Shown here one piece after another: positions 20,874 to 36,400 of a stretch of 64,000 nt of DNA. The translations under genes and the position numbers were made by a program. The stretch is from Scatophagus argus (taxonomy: Eukaryota > Chordata > Actinopteri > Scatophagidae). The stretch is from contig NC_058496.1 of the NCBI RefSeq assembly GCF_020382885.2, positions 19,324,501 to 19,388,500 on the forward strand, given 5' to 3'. Each line of letters starts with the position of its first letter. Within the stretch, counting starts at the first letter, position 1. A model generated the notes under the pieces. The model had not been told where the DNA came from. It made no database searches and saw nothing but the letters and a program-made list of their open reading frames with translations.

Positions 20874-22586
20874 CATCTGTGGCCGCAGTGTGTATTGCAC
20901 ATACGCAAATTATAGATCAAAACGCAGGGATTTTCGTCCCGGGTGTGTCGTGCCACTCATTGCCATATCAGTAATGCTTTTTGGTCAGGAGCTCCTCAAG
21001 CACAGGGAGCGCGCCTCTCTCCTCTCATTGACTCCCATGTTAAATTTGTCCTGCTTGTACAAAAATATCCTTTGACCGGGAAAGATGAAATTCAGCATGA
21101 TGTTAGTACACAAGTACCTGGTGCTCACGGTGAAAGAATTTTTGCCTTGCGACTTTTCGTTTGGTCGCAAGAAGTATGTGTTCGAGGGCCTTTTTCTACC
21201 TACCTCTTTTTTCCGGGAGGTTTCTCTGCTCTCTCAGTGTGACCCTCACTGGCTGACAGGAAAGGGAGGGGCTGGGGAGAGAAGGGGGGGTATTTCTATG
21301 GTAACGTGCACAGCTGCTCAACTGACTTGCAGTCTTTTCCATGATTACATCTTGATCATCTAAGATGGCTGCTCCCATTACCAATGAACCAACTCATTGA
21401 TAACCAATAAAACTATACTGTGTTAATGAATCACAATTATTGTCAGCACACAAAATGGCTGCTCCCACTACTACTACATGCAGTCCGATGGACACCCAGT
21501 GTATATTAATAAGATACACACAACAACATGCATATATCTTCTTTATCTTATATCTTATCGGTGTGCAAGCAACAAGGTGGAGTGACAGCAGGGACGGCCA
21601 ATCACACAAGAAACGGCAGAGCCAATCGAGGAGCTTGTGGGCGGTCTAAACTAAGGGAAACAGGCTTCAGCTTGAGCGGCCGTTTTCCGCTTGGTCCTAG
21701 TGCTTGACGGCTCTCTGTTTACTATAGAATAGCGTAACATTGTTTTTGGACGGTAAGGGGCGGCAGGGGACCAAAACGGCCTTTTGAAAAAGTGCAGGGG
21801 ACATGTCCCCTGTGTGTCCCCCCACGTCCGTGCTACTACTACTACTAATCATCATCATCATAAGAGGTTCATATTTTATCAGACAGACTTAACTCGATGT
21901 TCACTCCTGCTTCTACTGCCGCCCTGCTGCTCTGAATGGAAATGACAGGCTTGTTTGAAATTTGTGCCTCACCTGGAAAGCACTCAAGAACAGGCAGCAG
22001 CAGCACTGGGGGCCCAGACAAAATGCTAAAAGTCGGATGGTTTCTAATGGCCTTCAGTCTTTACAGGAAGTCACAGAAACACTCAGTTCCTGTTAGATCC
22101 CAATCCGATTTATTTCAATGATGTCAGTTTGTATACAGTCTCTGGTCATTGTAATTATGTCACTGATTTCTGTTTATCGTTTAACCTACACTGTGGACGA
22201 GGCTTGAAACTACTGACTGAACAAAGAAAATAAATTTATGTACACTGTGTCATATGTAATGTGTGTAATGACATCGGTAATCAACTCGGTTTCATTCCAG
22301 TGAAGCAGCTCTTAACAAGTTGGTGTTTTGGTGGGAAGTAAATCCTCAAATTCCACTCATATCCACATCTGTTTCAGGCAAAAACAGTCAGCTAACTGGT
22401 GATTCCCTCGACAGGAACATGCTAAAAACTTGGATCAAATGAATCAAACACTACCCAACCTTCAAAAGGAAAAAAAAATGTGGAAAAAACCCCCAGCAAG
22501 TTTGTGTATCAGTCTGATCACAAATTAGTATGTGATTTTTACAGTATCTGCTATCCACAGCTTTTTTTTATAGCGTACAAAGAACT

Positions 22587-23109
22587 CCTCCATGAGTTCA
22601 TTAAATCCCTGAAGCCACATAAAGGCAACAATACAGATATGTAAAGTCTGCAGGCTACGATTTGAGGAGTGCTGCACAATGCCCACACACAACTTGTTAT
22701 CTTTCATGTTTGGGTGGGAGACAGATTTATCAGGGCTGTGTATTTGGGCCTTCATTCCACTGATTTCAGGTTTTCTTCTTGAAATGCTTAATGAGTTTGA
22801 GAGTGTTTGAGAAAATGTGGTACATTTATAATGGAAAGTCAAACCTTCAACTTGAGCAGAATGATGTGATGGGACTCTCCCTCAAACATGGACGCAGCTC
22901 TAAAGCCACTCTCTGTCAATATGATTTGCTGTCACTGCTGCGATGCTCCTTTATGATTGGTTCCGATGTTTCACAGCTATGAGATCAGTGATTGTTGTGA
23001 CCTGAGAGGTTGGTGCTCCATCAGCATGTGCTCTGTGCTGTTTTTAATCTAAAAAGATTAACGGATGATGAGTGCTACTGACACGGCTCTCTCCTTCTCG
23101 CTGTCTCAG
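22587..23109. other. Unannotated stretch before the unknown gene's exons (left copy)
   Basis: No convincing exon. A 105-codon minus frame (22525-22842) and a 67-codon plus frame (22779-22982) are also open in the right copy (54910-55227, 55164-55367), but the copies are nearly identical at the DNA level, so this proves little. Confidence 0.4.
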
Positions 23110-25038
<1,929 letters not shown>

Positions 25039-25740
25039 TTAAACAATTACTCAAACAATAACCTGCTCATCTTTCTCCTTTTTCTTATACAAACGACATA
25101 CTTTTGAATTGCTGAGTGAACAAAGCAAAAAAATCATGGCCATTTTGGCCATTGTTTTTTATAAGCAGCAGTGACTACTTCTTATTGGGGTTATATCTAC
25201 ATGGGCTCCCATACAAAGGTCCATACAAAAGTGATGAATTTGATCTTTGGTCACAAACGACCACTGTAAACTCTAATGCCTCGTATAGCTCTCCTGTTAC
25301 ATATCATTTAATGACAATACAGTGTCTTATTTCTTCTTACTTATTTCAATTACAAAAACAATGTTAGTCGCTTATACACAATATTACCGTAAGTTAAACT
25401 AACTGGATATTTGTTTGGGACATTTCCGTTAGCCGGAGGTTTGTTGTGTCATGGAAACAGGGAAACAGGGCGACGGTAGCTAGGAAGGGTCGACTGACTT
25501 CAAGACTCATTTCTAAGTCTTGCAGTGGGATAAGGGCCCCCTGCTGGATAGCTAGGGTACTAACAAGTTTTCCGACTGGTGTTGAATTACTTTGGCTCCA
25601 TTAGAAATTTGTTAGATAACCTAACTGTGTAGCTCGGAATCTTTAGCAAAGTGATATTAAGGCTAACCCGCTACACTCCACTACTACAATGAGCGGAAAA
25701 CAGAAACATTGTGCGTTAAATTAGATGACTAACTAGCAGG

Positions 25741-26584
25741 GAGGTGCAGAGACCTCTGGTCGTGTTTACAACGATATTCAACCTCTCCCTCTCACAGTGT
25801 GTGATTCCCACCTGCTTTAAGAAGTCTGTTGTAGTCCCCGTCCCAAAGACAGTCCAGCCCAGTAACCCCAGTGACTATTGCCCCATAGCCCTCACATCTG
25901 TGGTGATGAAATGTTTTGAGAAGCTGGTCAAAACATTCATCACCTCCTCTCTGCCCCCCACCCTGGATCCCCTTCTGTTTGCATACCGCCCAGACAGATC
26001 CACAGATGACGCCATAACCTTCCTGCTGCACAAGACACTTTCCCACGTAGACACTAGGATGGAGAACTATGTGAGAGTGCTGTTTGTGGACTACAGCTCA
26101 GCATTCAATACCATAGTCCCCTCCAGGCTGGTAACTAAGCTGTGTGATCTTGGACTGAACTCCTCCCTGTGCAGGTGGATCCACAGCTTCCTTACTGGCA
26201 GACAACAGGTGGTACGCGTGGGCCCCTATAACTCTACCCCCCTCACCCTCAACACTGGATCTGAGAGAATCAACACTGAGAGGATGAGGAAAAGCTTCTT
26301 CCCCCAGGCCATCCGTCTGCTCAACAGTGAGCGTTAATCTGGACAATCCTACTCCCACCTGCACTACATGCACTAAATGTAAATACTCTTCATGTAAATA
26401 CTGCACATTTTCACTTTTTTAATTTTCATTTTATTGTTTTTTTATAAGCGTTCTCTTTTTGCAATATTAAATTTTTTTTATTTACCTATTTTTGGTAGCA
26501 GGAACATAAAGAATTTCACTGCACATTGTACCGTGTATGATTGTGTGTGTGTCAAATAAACCTATCTTGTATCTTGTATCTTGG
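25741..26584 (+). mobile_element. Rex1-like LINE fragment with internal deletion
   Basis: Reverse-transcriptase sequence: motifs include CFEKLVKTFI, FAYRPDRSTDDAI, VLFVDYSSAFNT (the catalytic-domain start) and FLTGRQQVVRVG. The frame then jumps to the RMRKSFFPQAIRLLNS C-terminus, so the YADD-bearing part is missing. The 3' end is AATAAACC followed by TATCTTG tandem repeats. The element is 5'-truncated and abuts the broken tubulin copy. The Rex1/Babar (CR1 clade) assignment is from motif memory. Confidence 0.8.
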
Positions 26585-28545
26585 ATATGATCAGAAGTTT
26601 CTTTACTTCTGTCAGAGAAGCCCCTTAAAGATGACGTGGAGGCATCGCACAGAGCTAGTAAAGTTAGAGTTAGCGAATGATTTTCATCTATGCATGATGA
26701 GTTTTATCTGTGGATGAAACTAAAGCGCTGCCCACCAACAGGTGTAATTCAGGAGAAATACCAGTCTCCGACCCATAAATCGTTATTCTCTGTTAACAAG
26801 TGTAGACAGTTAATTAAGGCGTATTAAAGCTCAAACAGGGCTAAAGAACATACAATTATACCTGCATCTTTTCAAGCAGCCCACTTGAATCTCAAGTACA
26901 TGAGAAGGCAAAAAAAGAAAGAAAGAAAGAAAAGAATGTAAAATAATGAGGAAAAGGGGCTGATTTTGTCACAGGGAACCCCTCTGACTCATACAACCAT
27001 TTCCATGCCATAAGAAAATTATACTCACAGTTTCAAACAAAAGTCTTGAGAATTAACCCATCCAATGAACCAACGTCTTCTGAAGATCCTGTCTCAGATC
27101 TCAGGTCAATGGAAAGTCTAGAACAGAACTGAAAGTGTAACTAAACGAAGGGTTATTATTAAGATTATTAATTGTGACAAGAAAATCCATTAAAGAGAAA
27201 CACCTTTGTTAAGTTCATGAAGGACATCATTATAATTAACAGCAAGCTCCAGGTCTTTGTTGGTACATGTATGACATGAAGCTGTATGCTGACTGCAGAA
27301 AGTGTACAGCTGATGTAATTATCAGCAGGACATTATTTAAAAACTCAACCCCATTTTTATTTAATCGTAATATGAAGCAATTCGTTATGTTCTCACGCTG
27401 TGATGTGAATTTAGGTGCTCCATTATAGCACCGGTGTGTAAGATTTTAAAGTTTCATACTTGATGCTGCCATCAGAAACAACTATGTGGCTGACAGTAAT
27501 GCAAAACAGTAAAGTTGTGAGCAAAACAATGAGCTGAAAGATTGTAAAACACTCAGACGAGTGATAATTCTGTGTTGGTTCGCCACTACATGCAACCACC
27601 TTTACATTACATATATCCCTTTGATCCAGTGTGACGTGAAATAATCAGCGCAGCTTTAAATTACACTGATGCTGCAGTATTGTTGATACTTCTGTATGGT
27701 GGGTTAAGAGTAATAGCATTATTCTTGCTTTTCATTGCTTGTTTTATCATTTCACCTTTCAAGATTTATCTGGCCTTTTCATTTTTTCTGTTTGATGGTT
27801 TCTTTGTTTTAGACATTTATGTCTGTTATTCACTTCCGATACTGACTGACTTCTACTGCCAGAAGAGGAATACTCATTTGTATGTATTTCTTCCGGTGTA
27901 TTTGTGCGTGTGCATGAACATTAAAAGTAGATTTTCCAGTTCTCATTAAAAGAAGTATGCAGCAGGTTTTTTGAGAAACATCATATTCATTATTGGATAC
28001 AAATATAATTTTATGATACAAAAATATAATGTGACAGTCCTGTACGTGATATAGTTGTTCACATTCCTTAAGTTGACATGTCATGACAGCTCCAAAAATG
28101 CATTTATGTGTGCAGGATACGTGTAAATAAAACTATGTAGGTTATAATGACATAAAAGTTAGTTAGAATTCTGAAAATGAGACTGTGGCGACTCTTCGTT
28201 TCACCTCACTGCATTCAGTGCCAGATCCAAACCACAGAGTGAGAAGAAAATATTACACCACTTACCATCACATGCAAATTTGACTTTATGAATGAGGCAC
28301 AGACATTAAACCCTGATGCAGCTGCATTCCATAGCGGTTACATAAGAAACAAGATCCAGGATCAGCATGCTGCTACTAGAAGATAATTATTGGCCCTTAT
28401 CCAATCCTAAAGGATATTAAAACAGCAGTGGCCTGTGATGATGTCTGCCTGGATCAGCTTCGTCACACAAACATCAGGACATGAACATCGTAGAGACCTT
28501 GGCCTATTGAGTCAAGAAGAGGAAGACTGTTGTTAATCGACTTTC
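26585..28545. other. Intergenic region upstream of htra4
   Basis: No gene seen. AT-rich, with a GAAA run near 26916-26932 and an 89-codon plus frame (27680-27949) rich in Phe/Leu without homology that I recognise. The htra4 promoter should lie toward the right end, but I see no clear TATA box. Confidence 0.4.
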
Positions 28546-30358
28546 ATGATGAAGATTGTGGCTTGCTTTATCCTCCTTGTCTCCGCAGTAGTTCACGCAG
28601 GTGTGCTGAGACACGGCCAAACTTGCCCGCAGGTTTGCGATGCCTCTCAGTGCCCTGTCCCGGCGCAGGCCTGTTACTACGGGAAAGTGAGGGACAGGTG
28701 CAGCTGCTGCGCAGTGTGCGCAGCTGGGGAAGGTGAAGTGTGTGGTGGTGAGCTCTCCTGTGGCGACGGGCTGCGGTGCGACTCTGCCCGGGGGAAGCCC
28801 GGGGTGCTGTTCAGCACCTGCGTGTGTGCCTCCTCTGGCCCGGTGTGTGGCAGCGATGGCAGGACTTACCCCAGCATGTGCCGCCTGAAAGCAGAGAACA
28901 GGAGAGCCGAGCTCGGAGAAGGACCACGGGTCATTTTCATCCAGAGGGGTTGGTGTGATTCCGGTGAGTTGTGAGACTCGTTTGGCTTATCACTGGATAG
29001 TATTAACAGAGCAGTGATAAGGTTCATTCTAAATAATGACTAATGCTACTATGTATTTTATGTATAATTTTGAATGCATAACTTTTAATTGAAAATCAAG
29101 TTTATAATGTGGAATTGCTCTGTCTACTTAAAGGAATAGTTCAACATTTTGAGTGTTGTAAAGATGAGGGTCGGAAGCAACCTCACACTGATGACAGGAC
29201 ATCAGGAAACCACTGCTCCTTCTGAGAAAAAAGTCTAGCTCATGTTGGTTTTAGATTTTTTATTTCATTTTTTATTTTTTATGGAGCTTGATTCATACTA
29301 GAGATTAAAAGGACATCACAGCTCCACTACTTCACTTGTGTCCAATGTTTTTATGCAATTTTATGTTGATTGCGATTCCCTCAATGTTATGGAAGGTCGC
29401 TGGAGTTCCCCTTTAAACCGCAATTGTTCTGTCGGTGCTCCTCTGTGGCCTAACAGACTGTAGTGATACCAGCCAGGACTGAAGAATTGATGTTGACTTG
29501 AGAAGCTAATAAGCCATTCAGAAGACTGTGCAAGACTCTTACATTTGATGAAAATGGTATATATCTGGAAACTGTCTTCTCAGAAAGCTTGATATAGTGT
29601 GCCTCAAACACTCTGCATGTTCGTGCTCATGACGCAGACACAAATTATCCAACGTTGGTGCTGAATTCTCCTAAGAGAATCCCAACACACTGCTGTGCAA
29701 ATGGACTATATCCCATTCACAAAACAAGATCTATGGGTACAGCTGAAACAATTAAGTTGATTAATCAACACAAAATTAGATCTTGACACCTAACCTGCAT
29801 TTATATTAATGCACGAGTCAGAATAATCTAATGAAACCAGGGACATTTTACTGCACTGAGTACCTTTACTGTGAATACTTTAAGTACATTTTCAGTGCAG
29901 GACTTTTCCTTGAAACAAAGTATTTTTACAGCATTGTGTGTACTTTTATTTAAGTAAAGGATCTGAGTACTTCCTCCACTACTGGTTGTCACTCACAGTT
30001 GTCACATAGCTGGAGGAAGACTCTGTCACCATTGCTAAACACTGCTAAACACAGCAATATGACAGATAGCAGAGTGAGCAGAGTGAGTTGCCAAAAGAAA
30101 ACCAAACCACCTTTATTTTCTGCACAGTTTGGGGTGATGAAATTGATGAAATAAGCCACTAAGTGTGAAGAACAAAATCTTTAAAATGAGAAAACTTAAA
30201 TCCATTTCTCCCATGTGGAGAGTGTAGAAAGTGAGAAGTGAGAGTTGCAGATAGCACTGTGTATGTTAAAAGGCCTGTCAGTACATTTCATCACCTTTCA
30301 TCACTGCTGCACAGTAACCAGAGAGATCTGGAAACAGACAGGCGAAAACGTGTTGCCA

Positions 30359-30416
<58 letters not shown>

Positions 30417-33400
30417 TGTGCGCGCATGTGTATGTCTGTGTGTGTGTGAGAGAGAGAGACAGAGAGAGAGAGAATGACCACCAGTATGTGATATGTGCTC
30501 TCCAGCATCTACCATAATACTAAAGAGAAAGCTCACACACTTTATCTGCTGCTTGTGTTTGCTATTATGTTGCTTATTCCTGACAACTGAGATATTTTAA
30601 TTGTGTACAGAGGGTTAATATTATGAAAACCTTACCAACGGCTTGATGGTTCAGCATTTTATTATGTTGAAAGCCTCAACATGTTTATCAGTTCTTATTA
30701 AAGCTTCTGGAAACAATATTCTGCAGTTAATTACATTCCAGCTTTATTTATTTATCATTGTTGTCTGCCAAAAAGAGCTCAGGTCAAAGTGCTCCCTATT
30801 CTTTCATTTTACTGCAAAAGATATTATTAAATTTTTAAAGTGCTCCTTAGACCAAATTACCTTTAGATTGGCCATGGATGCGTTCTGACCTTGTAGTTAA
30901 GAAAAAGAAGAATTATTACAAAGAATAAAAAACTTTCAAAACATTTCTGCTCTCCATGAAATACAGCTCTCACAATATTACATTTTCAATGCATGATTAT
31001 CAGATCCAAAAGGATTCATGATAGCAATATTATTGTGATATCTATCAAAAATGTCCAATAAAGTCTATCATTCAAATTCACATTTAAAGGTACAATATGT
31101 AATATTGTCATATTGAAATGTCTTAAAGAGACCTTTGTTGTATATTTTGCTGAACTGTGTATTCGTATTTGTACTGTGTACATTATTCCAAATGTTTCCA
31201 GCAGTTTTCAGAGCCAGAGAACTCTGCACGAGGAAAAAAGTCAGCAAATGTGACAAAACACTGCCTCATCTGTGATCATTTCTGTCTAAGTCACATTCGA
31301 TAGATTTTCACCCTGGATTTATCTGATTAGTGATGGTATTTTCTTTTTCAAAATATCTAAAAACGTTTTTATAACAAATCATCTTAATTCTAACAATAAT
31401 ATTACATGTCAAATATAATGTAAGTGGTATTTATATGATAGATAATCCACTACTGCAGAAGCTGGCATAGCCATACAGTGTAACTGAGAAGACAGTGAAT
31501 GTTACAGGATCTCCGTGCCAACAGCGACCATACTGTTGATTTGTTTGTAGAGCTTGCTGACAGGCAAAATAGTTGGTGTACTGCCACAATAGCTCTTGGC
31601 AATAGACACTTTCATTTGCATTTTAGGCCGTTTTTGCAGAGACAAGTTCATTTGTACAACTCTGTAAACACAGTAAGAATGTGGTAGCTCAAGGAGAGAG
31701 GCTGCATGTTTGCTTAGAGAGCAGAGGAGGGGAACGTTGGAGCTAATATCAGAGACTGTACTACCCACAGGTGAAATAAACACAGTAGGATGCATTTTAA
31801 ATTAAAGCTGTTAAAAGTGCTAAAGTGTTAAGGTTTGACCTTCTCTGTCCTCTTGTAGAGACTCACAATTTCATCTCTTTTGATATCAGATCAAAAACAG
31901 CTAATAAACTCTAGAAATAAAGCAGAATCAAGGCAGCTTTGGCGTGTACTGCTCTATAATCTTTGTTTTTATGATGAGGTTTGTTTGTGCTTGCAGTTAG
32001 TCCATGATCTCAGTGAAATTAACCATCGTAAAAGCTCCCAGTAGAGCAATGATGTGCCACTACTTGTCTGAGAAACAGGACACAGTGTGACCCACATGCT
32101 CTGAAAGTGAAGCCAAGTATTTACTCATGCAACCCTGATTCCAAATGAGTTGGGACACTTTGTAAAACAGAAACAAGACAATAAATAAGACAATATCTTG
32201 AATGTTTTACCATGCCACCTTCATTACTTTTTGTATGCATAATCTGAATCTGTCTGAATTCCAAACAAATTAGGACAGAGGCAAAATGTCATGGAATGCT
32301 CAAAAATCACCAGTATGGGACATTGCGCAGGTTCATTGATTACAGAGTATAGCATCATGATTGGATATTCATCTCTCTAACTTTTCACTATTTTCTGCAA
32401 GATCTTTGGCAGTTCAGATCTAATTAATTTGCATTTAGTCAAAGAAAAAAGAATATATGAAGAAGTTTACCAGTTTGTATTAATCCCAGTCTAAGGCAAC
32501 ACTAGCTGCTCTGTGAATGTGAATGTGAAGATTCACAGTAGATGGTCTGATGGTGAAGTGAGGTGAAAGTGACTGAAATAGTCTATATGTTTATAATTAT
32601 CTTATCTTAGATTAACAAACATCATATGTGTAATTCATTCATTCAATTAAAATAGATTTTAACAAAATGAGTGACCTAACCTGTCTATCTATTACCTTTA
32701 TTATCCTGGATTCTCAAAGGAATGCAACATCCGGGAAGTATGCGCTACAAGTTCAATTTCATTGCAGATGTGGTGGATAAGATTGTCCCAGCTGTGGTGC
32801 ATCTGGAGCTTTTCCAAAGGTAAAACTAACCAAAGCAAGAAACTTAAAACACCTGCAACACTGGGCCTACAAAATGATGTTGCATTTCAGCTGTTCCCTT
32901 TGCCAGACTGCCATTTTCCAGTGAGGAGCTCCCTGTGTCGAGTGGCTCTGGGTTTGTAGTGTCAGAGGATGGCTGGATCATCACCAATGCTCACGTACTC
33001 ACCAACAAGCAGCGGATAAAAGTTCAGCTGAAAAGTGGTTCACAGTACGATGCTACAGTCAAGGACGTGGACCAGAAAATTGATGTTGCACTCATCAAAA
33101 TCGAACCAGATGTGAGTGCCCACGATTTCTCCTCAGCTCCCAAAGGGTCTTAGACTAAATTCTTGTCTTGTGTTTTCCTCTGGCCTGGCAGCTTGTCATC
33201 AGTCAGTAGCTAACATCAAAATGTATTAATCCTGCACACAAAGGGGGAGGATATCCCACTGAGAGTCATCGAGGGCACCAAAATTAGAGTCTGTTCCTCA
33301 ACATGGTCAGTTTTTCATCTGACTTCCTCTCGGGGGGTATTTGGTCAAGCCTCATAAATTCAAAGCCTCAGCTAGTTCTTGTGTATTTGTCAGTGCTGTT

Positions 33401-36400
33401 CTGAATAAAACATTCCACTGCTCAGACGTGCTCCTACACAATCAGCTGCTTTTCATGGTGGAGAGGACACTACTTCTAAGCACTTCACTCAGACTCCGCT
33501 CAGCAAGAAGCACATGATTAACCTTTTTAGTACTGATCTGAATACAAGAACACCTCAAGATCAAGAGTGAACCACCACCACTGTATCCAACTGCTCCACA
33601 GGGGAAGGCATTTATTTTAAACAACCAGGGAGTGGGGACAGTTTTACAATGCTATATTTCTCTATGTTACATTCCTCGTGGAAGGAGTTCTAAAGTTTAC
33701 CTAAAAGGCAAATTTCTCATAAGGCTCCATGCCCTGAGAAATGTGGCCATAAATTTGGCAGAGCAGTACTCGCAGAGATAAATTGCTTCAGCCTGGAATA
33801 AGAGGAGGCAGGCAGAGACAAGCTAAGGCAGGGTTTAGTTTAGCAATTTAGTAAGAAATAAACACTGTTCACCACTCAAATTCAGCTTACTTAAAAAGGA
33901 CCTTGGTGATTTTAAAAACTGATTAATAAAGTTCAATCAAAGTTCTTCATAGCAGACATTATTTTGTTTTGAAATGAAAAGTTTAGTGGTTACACATGTG
34001 TGAAAGACCTGATGGAAAATTATTTAAAAGGTCCTTGAGGATAGTCAGCAAAAAAGAGAATAATTTCTTTTTTCTGTAATTTTATCCATCCATAGCTAAC
34101 ACAATGATAGAATGTATGACTATTTTGGTCATACACTTTCTGTAATAAAACATTTAAAGCAAAATTCTTCTGACATGGGGGACACTGGGAAAAAAATCTC
34201 AAATGGGGGTTTGTGGTCTAATTTGTGTCAGTTTAAGGGTCCTTGATGTGGCGAAAAAATTAAATCACTTCTGACAAAACATAAAAAAATGTTTTCTAAT
34301 TAAGACCTTAATGAATTGTATTAAGGAGTACTCTAGGTTTTTATTCCAGGCATTGTCGTACCTTGCACCTAAATTACCCACAAATCAGTCCAATGACAGT
34401 AAGACTCATTTGTGTTATATTAGTAGTGTCTAATGTAGCCTTGAGCTGCTAGCCTCAAACAGAGATGTTGCTCATTTCTTCCTCTCTAAATCCACATCCC
34501 CAGATTTTTTTTCATTTGCAAACTTGTAGTCTTCAGACCCGACGAAATTCAAGCGCAATTAGATGCTTTTTCACATATGCAGTAGCGCTTAACAACACCT
34601 AAACAGATTTTGGTGTGTAATGTTCTTGAAGTTCCCCTTTAATGGGCAGAGTTAAACAAAGTGCTCCATTAGCTTTTACAGATTGGGTGGGTGATTCATT
34701 TCTTTTTTCTGTCACCACAGAAGTTGTGTCTAGAGGTGCTAAATCAAAGTGCAGAGTTTCAGACTGGGTTTGGAAGAAGCAGGTGAAATGTCTTAAAGAA
34801 TCGAAACAATTCCTTTGGATTTCTGTGTGAGTTGTAAATACGCAGAGCTTTGAAAAAATACAGCTGTTAGTCAAGCTTTTATTAGCAGAGATTCAGCTTT
34901 GTCACCCGTTTAATCTATACTAACCCATAGTTACTGTGTCTAGAAGCCCTAGCCTGTTGACCTAAAATAATCTTACAATGCCAAACTGAGCTAATGAATG
35001 AAATAATGTCATTATTTCACCCATAAAATTGATTTTTACCCTCCCCTGTGGGTTATCACATCTCTTTGTGTCTTGTTGCAGAGTCCCCTGCCAGCGCTTC
35101 GTCTCGGTCAGTCGTCAGACCTGCGCCCTGGAGAGTTTGTGGTGGCGGTGGGAAGCCCTTTCTCCCTACAGAACACCGTCACCACTGGGATTATCAGCAC
35201 TGCTCAGCGCAACGGTCTAGAGTTGGGCTTTAAGGACTCTGACATGGAGTACATCCAAACTGACGCCATCATTAATGTCAGTGAGACCACAATTCACATT
35301 ACAAACACAATCACTGCCTTTCTTGGTTCTGCACTTCATTTCATTTACCTACTTTCACAATGGGTAAGAAAGTGTTTTTGTGCTCTGTTGACAGTACGGC
35401 AACTCTGGTGGACCGCTGGTCAACTTGGTAAGAGAATTTATAGTGCTATATTGCGTAAAAAAGAGATAATTCCAAACCATTTGCACATTTCTTCTGTTTT
35501 CTGCTTTATAGGCAATCTTTCTTGTTTTATTAATGATAGTGAGGACTAAGGTCATGATTTTAGTTTTATTTAATACCCAAAGTCTCCAGTCTGCTTTCCC
35601 AGGTTCAAGATTAAGCCTCCTTCACAGTATTTTTGGACAAGACCTGATTATGGAGGCCTTTGCATTGTTATTGTGGAATAAAAACATACAGATGGTACAT
35701 TCATTATCAAGGTTGCTGCCACTGGCTTCCTTTCTCTGAAACGGCAGTTCTGTGTAAAGGAGAACAGTTGCCATACCAACAGTGCATTTTATAAATTGTC
35801 CTTCACTGTGAAAACATAGATAAGTGACTACAATAATCAAGACTGATGTTTTTGTTGTAAGTAAAAAGAGCATTTAATAGACTATGAGCCATGTTATGTA
35901 CATTGGAAGTAAAGAACGTTTGACACTCTTGCTGTGTTTTTTTTTTTTTTTCCACCAAGTGTCAAAGCTATGTAATCAATGAAGCACTTAAACCACAATC
36001 TCATGGCCCTCCTTTCCTTTGTGTTTAACAGGATGGAGATGTAATTGGCATAAATACATTAAAAGTGGCAGCAGGAATCTCTTTTGCCATCCCTGCAGAC
36101 AGAATACGTCAGTTCCTGGCTGAGTCATACAACAGACAAATCACTGGTGAGCAGCCTTGTTGGTTTTGCAGATACGGTCACAGTGTCTAGAAAGTACTAC
36201 ATGACCTCATTCATTTATTCATTCATTCATTTATTCATTCACTCATTTATTCATTCATTCATTTAGTCATTCACTCATTCAGTCATCCATTTGCCTTTAG
36301 GAAACAGAGCACAAAAAAAGAAATACCTCGGTGTCCGGATGCTGCAGCTTTCACCTTCGTAAGTGAAAAATAAACGCCTATCCATTTCAAGAGTGTATGT

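Larger units (their letters stand above)
1..22586. repeat. Direct tandem array of an 8.7-kb unit (about 2.6 copies)
   Basis: The same sequence recurs at an offset of 8700-8713 bases between the first two units and 8118 bases between the transposase starts of the second and third. Each unit contains an hAT transposase, a U2-like sequence and a common tail; units 1 and 2 add a coiled-coil gene remnant with a small hAT element. Units differ by scattered single bases, homopolymer length, a LINE insertion (units 1 and 2 only) and a 594-bp deletion (unit 3 only). Homology between units 1/2 and unit 3 stops at 5979, 14680 and 22587, where unit 3 runs on into tubulin-locus sequence. Near identity suggests recent duplication or ongoing gene conversion. 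A collapsed or mis-joined assembly is possible but unlikely, because the units differ by diagnostic indels. Confidence 0.95.
17134..22586. repeat. Array unit 3 (transition to the tubulin block)
   Basis: This unit starts with the left part of the small hAT element, then has a 594-bp deletion. The transposase is uninterrupted (17503-19350) and the U2-like sequence is at 20761-20873. After 22586 the sequence no longer matches units 1 and 2 but continues as the flank seen again at 54961 onward. Just before the break it shares base variants with the 54-kb copy rather than with units 1 and 2, so it probably marks the original edge of the array. Confidence 0.9.

Noticed and set aside
22525-22842. 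105-codon minus frame also open at 54910-55227
   Set aside because: The two copies are nearly identical DNA, so shared openness is not evidence of coding; no splice or domain signals.
27680-27949. 89-codon hydrophobic plus frame
   Set aside because: AT-rich intergenic sequence, no homology recognised, no splice context.
30238-30536. Frames rich in Val/Cys or His/Thr around the GT repeat
   Set aside because: Direct translation of a microsatellite.
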